37,270 nucleotides of DNA. Origin: a virus. A program made the position numbers and the translations under genes. The stretch lies in IMG/VR virus record IMGVR_UViG_3300044620_000180, positions 1 to 37,270 of that record; one strand, written 5' to 3'. Under the pieces are notes generated by a model. It made no database searches. It was not told where the DNA came from and saw only the letters and a list, made by a program, of their open reading frames with translations. Positions 30,002-37,202 of this stretch are shown here, in pieces; position 1 is the first letter of the stretch; each line of letters opens with the position of its first letter.

Positions 30002-30622
30002 ATGGCCTTTGAATTAGCAAACCTCCCTCCTGTTTCTTCCCTGTCAGTTGCTCTGCGTCAGCTCGAGAAAGATGTCGGCCCTGCCGGCAGTGTCATTCTC
30101 AAGATGGACAAGCGCGGTGACTGGGTCTTCGGCGCAGACCAAACCGAAGTGGACGAAGGCACCCTCTGGGCTGTCAATCCGTTCTCGTTCGTCCACGGCT
30201 ATATCGCGTGGGGCGACGGTGAAGTGTTGGGCGAGAAGATGGTGTCGGTATCGCATCCGCTGCCAGAGATGGAATCTGCACCCGCAGGCGCCAAGCGTGG
30301 TTGGGAGACGCAGGTCGGCATGTCGTTGAAGTGCATCAGCGGACCAGATAACGGTCTTGAAGTGCGCTACAGTGTCACGTCAGTCGGCGGCAAGCGTGCC
30401 GTGCAAGGTTTGGCCGTTGCGATCGCGCAGCAAGTTGAGAACGATCAAAGCAAGCCAGTACCTGTCGTCACGCTAAAGCGCGATCACTACACGCACAAGA
30501 GCTACGGGAAAATCTATACGCCGGTGCTCGAAGTGCAAGAGTGGATGAGCATGGATGGTGGCAAGGCCGAAGGTGAAGAACCTAAAGCTGACGCTGCACC
30601 AGCACGTCGTCGTCGCGGTTAA
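30002..30622 (+). CDS. Probable ssDNA-binding protein
   Basis: The product has 206 residues. The centre is beta-rich (SVILKMDKRGDWVFGADQTE, NPFSFVHGYIAWGDGEVLGE), compatible with an OB-fold-like domain. The C-terminus is acidic then basic (EGEEPKADAAPARRRRG). It is encoded between the DUF2800-type nuclease and the DNA polymerase, where phages usually keep an ssDNA-binding protein (DUF2815 or similar). I do not see a certain family signature, so the role is inferred from context. An AAAGGAAACT ribosome region precedes the ATG. Confidence 0.7.
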   Translation: MAFELANLPPVSSLSVALRQLEKDVGPAGSVILKMDKRGDWVFGADQTEVDEGTLWAVNPFSFVHGYIAWGDGEVLGEKMVSVSHPLPEMESAPAGAKRGWETQVGMSLKCISGPDNGLEVRYSVTSVGGKRAVQGLAVAIAQQVENDQSKPVPVVTLKRDHYTHKSYGKIYTPVLEVQEWMSMDGGKAEGEEPKADAAPARRRRG

Positions 30623-30629
30623 GTTTTAC

Positions 30630-30787
30630 GGGCCGAAAGCGGATACTGAAGAGCGCCAGAACGCACCACTGGCACAGAGAAAGCTTCAGGCGCAGCGAGT
30701 AGGCCCACCCTTTCTATGGCTCTGGTCATTTTGATGTTAGGTACCCTTGGTCGGATCTGCCTGATAGCAGTCGAATGACCGGAGCCA
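30630..30787 (+). ncRNA. Structured RNA element / 5' leader of DNA polymerase
   Basis: This gene-free stretch folds into two domains. Domain 1 is three nested stems: GGGCC (30630-30634)/GGCCC (30702-30706), CTGAAG (30646-30651)/CTTCAG (30684-30689), GCCAG (30655-30659)/CTGGC (30669-30673). Domain 2 is a 13-bp stem (30718-30730 with 30774-30786, one G-U), extendable by one pair, enclosing 43 nt with weak inner hairpins such as CTGC/GCAG (30757-30770). The only Shine-Dalgarno-like GGAG (30781-30784) lies in the last stem, 13 nt before the polymerase ATG. It may regulate polymerase translation or be a separate RNA. A published DUF2800-associated RNA motif exists, but I cannot match its consensus from memory. 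Confidence 0.68.
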
Positions 30788-30797
30788 CCCCTACACT

Positions 30798-32741
30798 ATG
30801 AAAATTCTTTGGGTTGATTTCGAAACACGGTCGAAGTGCGACCTGTTCTCGCGTGGAGTCTATAACTATGCACAAGACGGCACCACGGATGTGCTATGCA
30901 TGTCCTACGCGTTTGATGACGATCCCGTTGTTACCTGGACTCCCGACATGCCGTTTCCCGATGCGGTACGCCAGCACACCGGGCAGATACGCGCTCACAA
31001 CGCAGCGTTCGAGCGACTCATCTTCTGGTACGTCTTACAGTGTGACTTTCAACTCGAGCAGTTCTACTGCACCGCTGCTCAAGCGCGTGCTAACTGCCTA
31101 CCGGGCAGCCTTGAAGATGTCGGACGCGCCATCAGCAGCAACATGCGCAAAGACCACCGAGGCAGTCAACTCATCCGAGCACTATCCATTCCACGTGCGG
31201 ATGGCACTTTCAACAGTGATCCATCTTTGATGGCCGAGATGATCGCGTACTGCGAGCAGGATGTCCGCTCCATGCGCGAGATCAGCAAGGCCATGCGCCA
31301 GCTCACCGATGAAGAGCTGCTCGACTACCACGTCAACGAGCGCATTAACGATCGTGGCGTCTTGCTCGACCTACCGCTCGCCCAGGCTGCGATTAAGTAC
31401 GCCGCGACTGAGATGGAAGAGATCGAGAACCTAGTACAAGATATAACCAACGGTGATATCTCTTCAGTGCGCAGCCCGCGCATGAAAGCGTGGGTGATGG
31501 AGCGCGTCGGCGAGCAGGCGCTGAAACTGATGGAGGTCTACAAAGATGGCGAAAAGAAGTACAGTATTGATAAGACGGTACGCGCCAACTTGCTCATCTT
31601 AGCCAAGGAGAATGCTGATGAAATTCCGGCCCATGTTGCGGACGTCATTCAATGCGCGGATGACCTCTGGGCGTCGTCGGTTGCGAAGTTCAGCCGCCTT
31701 GGCGAGCTGGCTGACGAAGACGATCATCGAGTACGAGGTGCATTTGTCTTCGCAGGCGGATCAGCTACTGGACGAGCTTCAAGCTACGGTGCCCAGGTCC
31801 ACAACTTCACCCGGAAGTGCGCAGCAGAGCCCGATGACGTTAGGCACGCTATGGTCCGTGGCCACAGCGTCGTCCCAAGATTTGGAGTTCGCGTTACGGA
31901 TGTTCTCAAGGGAATGCTCCGGCCCGCATTAATCCCGGCGCCTGGTAAACAGTTCGTTGTCGCCGACTGGTCGGCGGTCGAGGCCCGTGTGACTGCGTGG
32001 GCGTCCGCCGATTCGCAGGCCGAAGAGGTGTTGCAGGTCTTCCGTGACGGTCGCGACATCTATAAGCGAGAAGCGGCCGGTATTTACCGCGTACCAGAGG
32101 AGACGGTCGACAAGGACCAGCGCCAGATCGGCAAGGTGGCGATTCTGTCGTTAGGTTTCGCCGGGTCGATCGGCGCGTTCGCTGCGATGGGCCGCGCTTA
32201 TGGCGTGATGATGCCTGAGTCGGACGCACGCCGGATTGTGGACGCGTGGCGCCGTGCGAACTCATGGGCGGTGCGTTACTGGGCCAAGCTCGAGGACGCC
32301 TACACGCGTGCGCTACGCAACCCAGGGCGCGAGTTCTCAGCCGGGCGCGTGACGTACCTCTACGACGGCCAGCATCTCTGGTACGCGCTGCCTTCGGGTC
32401 GGATTCTCTGTTACCCCTTCGCTAAGTTCGAAGGCGACGAGATCACTTATATCAAGGCGGCGTGGAAACCAGCGGCCGACGCCAAAGAATGGCCGAGAGC
32501 GCGCTTGTGGAAGGGGTTGGCCTGTGAGAACATTACTCAGGCAATCGCACACGACTTGCTACGGCATTCTTTACGCCAATTAGATGACGTTGTGCTGCAT
32601 GTGCATGACGAGATCGTTCTGGAGACGGCAGACCCTGAAGCACCCAATACCCTAAAGCAAGTAATGTGTACGCCGCCTGCATGGGCGGCAGGGCTACCGC
32701 TGAACGCGGAAGTGGAAGTGATGAGCCGATATGGCAAATAA
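30798..32741 (+). CDS. Family A DNA polymerase with 3'-5' exonuclease
   Basis: The product has 647 residues. The exonuclease domain starts WVDFETRS (Asp7, Glu9), then HNAAFERL and YCEQDVRSM. Polymerase motif A is VVADWSAVEAR (Asp390), motif B RQIGKVAILSLGFAGSIGAF, motif C HVHDE (601-605, Asp604). There is no 5'-nuclease domain, as in T7-type enzymes. It replicates the phage genome. The ATG lacks a well-placed ribosome site; the nearest GGAG is 13 nt away and buried in a stem. A hairpin terminator lies after the stop. Confidence 0.95.
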   Translation: MKILWVDFETRSKCDLFSRGVYNYAQDGTTDVLCMSYAFDDDPVVTWTPDMPFPDAVRQHTGQIRAHNAAFERLIFWYVLQCDFQLEQFYCTAAQARANCLPGSLEDVGRAISSNMRKDHRGSQLIRALSIPRADGTFNSDPSLMAEMIAYCEQDVRSMREISKAMRQLTDEELLDYHVNERINDRGVLLDLPLAQAAIKYAATEMEEIENLVQDITNGDISSVRSPRMKAWVMERVGEQALKLMEVYKDGEKKYSIDKTVRANLLILAKENADEIPAHVADVIQCADDLWASSVAKFSRLGELADEDDHRVRGAFVFAGGSATGRASSYGAQVHNFTRKCAAEPDDVRHAMVRGHSVVPRFGVRVTDVLKGMLRPALIPAPGKQFVVADWSAVEARVTAWASADSQAEEVLQVFRDGRDIYKREAAGIYRVPEETVDKDQRQIGKVAILSLGFAGSIGAFAAMGRAYGVMMPESDARRIVDAWRRANSWAVRYWAKLEDAYTRALRNPGREFSAGRVTYLYDGQHLWYALPSGRILCYPFAKFEGDEITYIKAAWKPAADAKEWPRARLWKGLACENITQAIAHDLLRHSLRQLDDVVLHVHDEIVLETADPEAPNTLKQVMCTPPAWAAGLPLNAEVEVMSRYGK

Positions 32742-32742
32742 A

Positions 32743-32766
32743 AAAGCCGCCTGGCAGGGCGGCTTT
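32743..32766. terminator. Hairpin after DNA polymerase
   Basis: AAAGCCGCC (32743-32751) pairs perfectly with GGCGGCTTT (32758-32766) around a 6-nt loop. An A-run precedes and T3 closes the stem, so it could work in either direction. Being between two co-directional replication genes it probably attenuates rather than ends transcription. Confidence 0.68.
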
Positions 32767-32786
32767 AACTACTACGGGAGAAGCAC

Positions 32787-35090
32787 TTGGAGTTCTTAGA
32801 GTATCTCACAAAACTCGCGCCTGAAGGCGAAACCCTATTAATCGTTCGGCAAAAGCCGAAACTCAAAGACGGACAGGTCGAACTGCACGCCGACGGGGCG
32901 GTTAAAGCCGTCTGGCCTGCGTTCTATCCTGATCACCGGCGCCGTGACGGCGAGGCGTGGTACGGCAACACCGCGTCGTTTATCGTCGACCGGTTCACGG
33001 ACGGCAAACCCAGCGCCAGTGCCGCGAATTGCGAGTACGTCTTGGTGATGGTGCTGGATGACGTGGGCGACCCGGCTAAAGCGCCTGAGACGCCGCCGTT
33101 AGCGCCGACCTGGATCATGGAGACGTCGCCGGGATCGTTTCAGTGGGGCTACGCGTTCTCAGAACAGCCGACCAAAGCCGACTACGCAGCGGCCATTAAA
33201 GCAATCGCAGCGGCCGGCTACAGCGACCCCGGCGCCTGCAACCCGGTGCGCAACTTTCGACTACCGGGCTCGGTTAACCTGAAACCCGGCCGCGACCGCT
33301 TCGTTGCGCAGCTCGTCGAGTTTCACCCCGAGCGCGAATACACGTTAGATGAAATATGCACGGCATTGAACGTCACGCCGGTGCCGGTCGAGTCGATCGG
33401 CGTTAACCCGATCAAACTGGCGGACGATGGCGGCGACGACGTCTTCGGCTGGCTGGGCGAGCATGGTCTGGTGCTGACCAAACCTAACCGCGAAGGCTGG
33501 GCCGGCGTCGTCTGCCCGAACAAAGACCAGCACACCGACGGCAATCCGGAAGGGCGCTACAACCCGTCCTCGAGGGCGTACTGCTGCCTGCATTCGCACT
33601 GCATCGACTTAAGTTCAACTGACTTTCTCGCCTGGGTGGCGGCGAACGGTGGGCCGAAACGCGAGCCCGGCCTGCGCGAGGAACTGATCGTCGGCACGAT
33701 GAACATGGCGCTGGCTAAACTCGAACCGACGGACGAGTTCCCGGACGTTGCGGCCGACGTGATTGAAGACGTCGAGCGCCGGCAGTCGGCCCGCGTCGAG
33801 CGCGAGGGCTGGTATACGCGGTATGCCTACGTTATCGAGGATGAGGCGTACTTCGACTTACTTAACCGACGGGAAAAGACGCGCAGCGCGTTCAATGCGG
33901 TTTACCGGCATATCAATTGCACGTCGATTCACAATGGCCGCAAAATTGAAGCGTCCGTTTGCTTCGACGAGAACCGAGACGCGAAGGGCGCGATGGCCTT
34001 GACCGGCATCACCTACGCGGCCGGCGACGGCGTGGTGGTGCGCCGTGATGGCGTCGAGTACGGCAACCGCTGGCGCGACGCGCGGCCGGTACCGGTGCCC
34101 GGCGACGCGTCTCCGTGGCTCGAGCATGTCGAGCGCATGGTCCCGAACTCGGACGAGCGCGAGCATTTGCTGAACGTCCTTGCCTACAAAATTCAAAACC
34201 CGAGCGTGAAAATCAACCACGCGGTTTTGGTCGGCGGTTTACCCGGCAGCGGCAAGGACACGATGATGGCGCCGTTTTTCTGGGCCATCGGCGGCGACAC
34301 TAAGCAAAACTGCAGCCTGGTGCGCAACGAAGAACTGACGTCGCAGTGGGGTTATGCGCTCGAGTGTGAAGTGATGGAAATCGCCGAGCTGCGCCAGAGT
34401 GAAGCGCGTGACCGGCGTGCGCTTGAGAATAGTCTAAAACCGATCATTGCAGCGCCGCCGGACTTTTTACAGATTAACCGCAAGGGTCTGCACCCTTACA
34501 TGGCCCCGAACCGCGTCCTGGTGGTGGCATTCTCAAACGAGCGGGCGGCGATTTCAATTCCAACTAACGATCGGCGGTGGTTTTGCCTATGGTCGGACGC
34601 CGGCCGGCTGCCAGAGGCTGACGCGCGGCGCTTGTGGACTTGGTATAAACACAAAGGCGGTTTCGCGGCCGTTGCGTCTTATCTGCACGGCCGTGACGTG
34701 TCAATGTTTAACCCAGGCGCAGCGCCGCCGATGACCGAAGCCAAGGCGATTATGATTGATCACGGCCGGTCAACGGCCGAGTCTTACCTAGTTGAACTCA
34801 TTACCGGCCGCGTGGGTGAATTCGCGGCCGGCGTCGTTGCGTCCCCGTTTTTCTCACTTTGTGACCGGCTAGCAGGGTCTGCGCCGGCCGGCGTCAAAAT
34901 ACCGCCTGTTGCGCTTCTGCACGCGTTAACCGAAGCGGGATGGGTAGACTTGGGGCGCGTACATTCGCGGGACTTCCACACCAAAAAACAGCTGTTCTGC
35001 GCGCCAGACATGGCCGACATGTCGCGTACTGAGCTCAGGCGCTTGGCCGAACAACCGCCGACACCGGCCGCCGTTCGCTTGGTGAAATAA
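32787..35090 (+). CDS. Primase-helicase (AEP-like primase plus D5/DUF5906-type helicase)
   Basis: The product has 767 residues from TTG, with GGGAG 6 nt upstream. The N-terminal third (NTASFIVDRFTDGKPSASAA, YVLVMVLDDVGD, NPVRNFRLPGSVNLKPG) resembles RepB/archaeo-eukaryotic-type primases. A Cys/His cluster (VCPNKDQHTDG to CCLHSHCID, about 242-275) may bind zinc. The helicase has Walker A GGLPGSGKD (483-491), and WGYALECEVMEIAELRQSE carries the Walker B-type acids. NRVLVVAFSNERAAI and NDRRWFCLWSD follow, as in phage DUF5906/D5 proteins. It would prime and unwind DNA. It is the last gene of block B. Confidence 0.88.
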   Translation: MEFLEYLTKLAPEGETLLIVRQKPKLKDGQVELHADGAVKAVWPAFYPDHRRRDGEAWYGNTASFIVDRFTDGKPSASAANCEYVLVMVLDDVGDPAKAPETPPLAPTWIMETSPGSFQWGYAFSEQPTKADYAAAIKAIAAAGYSDPGACNPVRNFRLPGSVNLKPGRDRFVAQLVEFHPEREYTLDEICTALNVTPVPVESIGVNPIKLADDGGDDVFGWLGEHGLVLTKPNREGWAGVVCPNKDQHTDGNPEGRYNPSSRAYCCLHSHCIDLSSTDFLAWVAANGGPKREPGLREELIVGTMNMALAKLEPTDEFPDVAADVIEDVERRQSARVEREGWYTRYAYVIEDEAYFDLLNRREKTRSAFNAVYRHINCTSIHNGRKIEASVCFDENRDAKGAMALTGITYAAGDGVVVRRDGVEYGNRWRDARPVPVPGDASPWLEHVERMVPNSDEREHLLNVLAYKIQNPSVKINHAVLVGGLPGSGKDTMMAPFFWAIGGDTKQNCSLVRNEELTSQWGYALECEVMEIAELRQSEARDRRALENSLKPIIAAPPDFLQINRKGLHPYMAPNRVLVVAFSNERAAISIPTNDRRWFCLWSDAGRLPEADARRLWTWYKHKGGFAAVASYLHGRDVSMFNPGAAPPMTEAKAIMIDHGRSTAESYLVELITGRVGEFAAGVVASPFFSLCDRLAGSAPAGVKIPPVALLHALTEAGWVDLGRVHSRDFHTKKQLFCAPDMADMSRTELRRLAEQPPTPAAVRLVK

Positions 35091-35125
35091 AAAACCCCGT
35101 ACTGAGTTTTGGACTCGGTACAGGG
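35085..35125 (-). terminator. Terminator of leftward block C
   Basis: GTACTGAGT (35099-35107) pairs with ACTCGGTAC (35113-35121), extended by CCC/GGG with one bulged base. Read leftward, the hairpin is followed by TTTTTTATTT, a good U-tract. Read rightward it is followed by CAAAAGG, so it mainly stops leftward transcription, just before it would enter the primase-helicase gene. Confidence 0.82.
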
Positions 35126-35130
35126 CAAAA

Positions 35131-35152
35131 GGCGGCGCCGCATGGCGCTGCC
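35131..35152. other. Second GC hairpin in convergent gap
   Basis: GGCGGCGCC and GGCGCTGCC form a 9-bp stem (one G-U) around GCAT. No U-tract follows on either strand. In the convergent gap between blocks B and C it may stabilise or weakly stop the primase-helicase mRNA. The remaining bases to 35209 show no gene. Confidence 0.5.
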
Positions 35153-35209
35153 GAGGGGAGATTACGCGCCTACAATCTTCGCAGAATTATCATTACGGCG
35201 GCGAAAAGT

Positions 35210-35506
35210 TTAATCAAAATCATGCGGATCCTCGCTTTCTTGGTCTAATACTTCGGCCGCTTCGCGCTCCAGGCGCTTGATTACACGCGAATCGAGAATG
35301 TCCGCAATGTCGCAGGGTGAGCCGGCCGGCCGCGCGTGTATTAGCCAAGCGGTAGCCGGTAGACCTACCGACCTATCAGCCGGCTCGAAGTCATACCAGC
35401 ACGTTAACTCGATATCAGCAATTGATTGCTCGACGCGCTCCAAATAGTGAGCATAGGGCCGCCGAGCGCCGGCGACAGCGGCCGCGTCTTTTCTCGCTTC
35501 ATTCAT
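35210..35506 (-). CDS. Acidic small protein, last gene of block C
   Basis: The product has 98 residues starting MNEARKDAAAVAGARRPYAH. A helical N-terminus is followed by IELTCWYDFEPADRSVGLPA and an acidic C-terminus (LEREAAEVLDQESEDPHDFD). I do not recognise the family. It overlaps the previous gene by 8 nt and is followed by the block C terminator. An acidic, possibly DNA-mimicking surface is conceivable, but this rests on charge alone. Confidence 0.78.
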   Translation of the reverse strand: MNEARKDAAAVAGARRPYAHYLERVEQSIADIELTCWYDFEPADRSVGLPATAWLIHARPAGSPCDIADILDSRVIKRLEREAAEVLDQESEDPHDFD

Positions 35507-35696
35507 TGTCGGACCCTTTCATGATTTGATGCGTGTCAATTACCGCTTTAATCAGCGTAAAAACATTGTCGGAATTACCGTTGGCCAATACACCGGCGGC
35601 CATAATCAACGCGGCGGCGGTATCTGATTCGCTTAGGTTTAACGTATGCTCGGCATAGTCGAGTAAAGCCTGAACCGCTTCGGGTCTGTTATTCAT
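35499..35696 (-). CDS. Small helical protein, unknown
   Basis: The product has 65 residues. MNNRPEAVQALLDYAEHTLN is followed by SDTAAALIMAAGVLANGNSD and a last helix. GAGG about 9 nt before ATG 35696 decides this start over 35732. The start lies inside the end of the upstream gene. No family recognised; helical hairpin proteins of this kind often bind other proteins. Confidence 0.75.
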   Translation of the reverse strand: MNNRPEAVQALLDYAEHTLNLSESDTAAALIMAAGVLANGNSDNVFTLIKAVIDTHQIMKGSDNE

Positions 35697-35979
35697 CGGT
35701 AAATACCTCGCATAATGGAATTGAAGGGTCATATTGAGCGGTGGCGTATTGATTCAGGTTGACGTAATCGCCGGGAATTAGCATATTCAACCGCTCAAAT
35801 TCGCGGACATAATCGCGCGTTGACATGGGCGTGCCCGCTGGATGTCGGACATGCGGAAACTTTCGAATGTTTTTCGGCTTGGCCGGCTTGTACGGTTTGC
35901 GGGCCGCTTTGGCAAGCTCGATCGGATCCCGATCAAATTTCACTTTATAGGTTGTTCCGTCGATGACTATAGTTTGCAT
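35689..35979 (-). CDS. Small basic-N-terminal protein, unknown
   Basis: The product has 96 residues starting MQTIVIDGTTYKVKFDRDPI. A Lys/Pro-rich linker follows (AARKPYKPAKPKNIRKFPHV), then a helical part (STRDYVREFERLNMLIPGDY). AAAGGG precedes the ATG. It lies 13 nt after the small helix-turn-helix gene and overlaps the next one by 8 nt. The basic linker suggests nucleic-acid or acidic-protein contact. No function is known. Confidence 0.78.
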   Translation of the reverse strand: MQTIVIDGTTYKVKFDRDPIELAKAARKPYKPAKPKNIRKFPHVRHPAGTPMSTRDYVREFERLNMLIPGDYVNLNQYATAQYDPSIPLCEVFTDE

Positions 35980-35992
35980 TTTAGTAACCCTT

Positions 35993-36157
35993 TCAATATT
36001 CTTCGTCAGTGCAGGTCAAAATAAATTTCAAAAATGGGACCGCGTAACCGGTCAAATTTGACAATTCTTTGAGTGTCAAATTCGGGTTTTGATCATAGAT
36101 TCGCTTGATATCTGCGTGCGTTAATCCGTCGATTGAGCGCTTTAGTGTATAAGCCAT
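35993..36157 (-). CDS. Helix-turn-helix microprotein, 54 aa
   Basis: MAYTLKRSIDGLTHADIKRI starts it; LTLKELSNLTGYAVPFLKFI is a good helix-turn-helix candidate (residues 28-47). GGAGGG lies 7 nt upstream of the ATG. It is shorter than usual gene-calling limits but the reading frame fills the gap between neighbours exactly. It is likely a small DNA-binding regulator of block C or of host genes, by inference. Confidence 0.8.
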   Translation of the reverse strand: MAYTLKRSIDGLTHADIKRIYDQNPNLTLKELSNLTGYAVPFLKFILTCTDEEY

Positions 36158-36177
36158 TGTTTACCCTCCGTTTAAGT

Positions 36178-36405
36178 TTAGATTGTGCAGCAACCGCAGC
36201 ACGGCGCGTCGATACAGCGGCCGCGCGCGTTGCGGTAATAGTCACGCGGGCCATGCTCGCCGATCAGCGTCACGGTATCGATTCGGGCCGCTCGGCGCTG
36301 CAGTAGCACCGTGCGGCCGCGTTGCCATTGGATAACGTCACCTGGCAATATGCGCGCCCCGGTAGCCGCGCAAAAGCCATCATATTTGGCGGTAATTGTT
36401 TTCAT
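36178..36405 (-). CDS. Small protein with paired-Cys ends, unknown
   Basis: The product has 75 residues. MKTITAKYDGFCAATGARIL and PGDVIQWQRGRTVLL form a beta-rich N-terminus; the C-terminus is CIDAPCCGCCTI with five Cys. A Cys-rich end plus FCAATGARI could form a metal site. ATG 36405 is 1 nt after the upstream stop; the longer frame is a shadow of the upstream gene. No family is certain. Confidence 0.75.
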   Translation of the reverse strand: MKTITAKYDGFCAATGARILPGDVIQWQRGRTVLLQRRAARIDTVTLIGEHGPRDYYRNARGRCIDAPCCGCCTI

Positions 36406-36406
36406 A

Positions 36407-37090
36407 TTAGGCCGCCTTTTGCATGAAAAATACTTTTTCCGCTTTTTTGGCGCCGGATCCGTGGGCCAAGAATCCGACGATCGTCGGCCGGTCGGCCCGT
36501 GCGCACAATTGGCAATCTGCGCAGCTAATATCATCGCGCAGCTGCGCGGGACAGGTGACGACCAGGCGGCCGGCCGGCGTGCGGTTTTTAGCGCCGGCGT
36601 CAATCGGTAGGATTGTGACGACGGGACCGGCGCCGGTGTCGGCGAGCGCGTCGGCGTGCGTCAAATCATTGGCCGATAGGTTGATAGTAAAGCCGGCCGC
36701 GTTGGCCGCTTTAATCTGCGCCAGATTGTCGGCCGTCGCCGGCTTGTGAGTGTAAGTAAAGCCACGGCGGCCGGCATTGGCCGCCACTAACATATCGAGC
36801 GCGGCCGGATTAATCGAATTGTCTAAGCCTGGTAAATCGCCGGCTTGATTGTGGCGCCACAATTGGCCGGCCGGTAATTGCGCGATTGCGTCGCAGAAGC
36901 TTTGCCAATCTAGGCCGCGCTCGCCGGCCGTGACAGCGCGCCAATGCAGCGCAAGCGGACCGCCGTCGGCGTAACAGCCACCGCTTTTGAGCGGGCACGC
37001 GCTCGGGCACGATAGGGCCGACGTCGTCGAAACAGGTATCGGGCCGGTTTTTACGTTAGCTGATTTCAGCGTTAAATGTACGGTTTTCAT
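36407..37090 (-). CDS. Cys-rich phage protein (DUF7227/Gp88-like)
   Basis: The product has 227 residues. N-terminal LSCPSACPLKSGGCYADGGP and C-terminal CPAQLRDDISCADCQLCARA place at least seven Cys in two clusters, then RPTIVGFLAHGSGAKKA. The middle (residues about 70-150) looks like an alpha/beta barrel segment (GRRGFTYTHKPAT, AGFTINLSANDL). The pattern matches, from memory, a widespread phage family of unknown function related to mycobacteriophage Gp88. A metal or Fe-S cluster is plausible. It is the largest gene of block C. GGCC sites are very dense here. Confidence 0.8.
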   Translation of the reverse strand: MKTVHLTLKSANVKTGPIPVSTTSALSCPSACPLKSGGCYADGGPLALHWRAVTAGERGLDWQSFCDAIAQLPAGQLWRHNQAGDLPGLDNSINPAALDMLVAANAGRRGFTYTHKPATADNLAQIKAANAAGFTINLSANDLTHADALADTGAGPVVTILPIDAGAKNRTPAGRLVVTCPAQLRDDISCADCQLCARADRPTIVGFLAHGSGAKKAEKVFFMQKAA

Positions 37091-37115
37091 TGGTCGGATC
37101 CCCTATTACAGGTTT

Positions 37116-37202
37116 TTAGAATGACATCAAAACGAAAAGAAACGCCCATAGGTACAGAAAAGCGATAAGGCCTAATAACATTTCGAAAATAGTTTGTTTC
37201 AT
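37116..37202 (-). CDS. 28-residue hydrophobic membrane microprotein
   Basis: The sequence begins MKQTIFEMLLGLIAFLYLWA and ends FLFVLMSF: almost a single membrane helix. AAGGGG lies about 9 nt before the ATG, and the start is 2 nt after the upstream gene's stop. The same start occurs at position 80 of the left copy but runs off the window there. Too short for routine gene calling. It may insert in the host inner membrane; the function is unknown. Confidence 0.65.
   Translation of the reverse strand: MKQTIFEMLLGLIAFLYLWAFLFVLMSF

Noticed and set aside
30646-30706. Hammerhead ribozyme in the polymerase leader (CTGAAGA, GAAA and GTA present in order)
   Set aside because: Core elements are there, but the bases between stem II and GAAA do not pair directly, stem III is at most 3 bp, and the better CTGAAG/CTTCAG stem would use the core itself.
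36406-36603. N-terminal extension of the 75-residue Cys-ended protein
   Set aside because: It lies wholly within the Cys-rich DUF7227-like gene in another frame; ATG 36405 directly follows that gene's stop.
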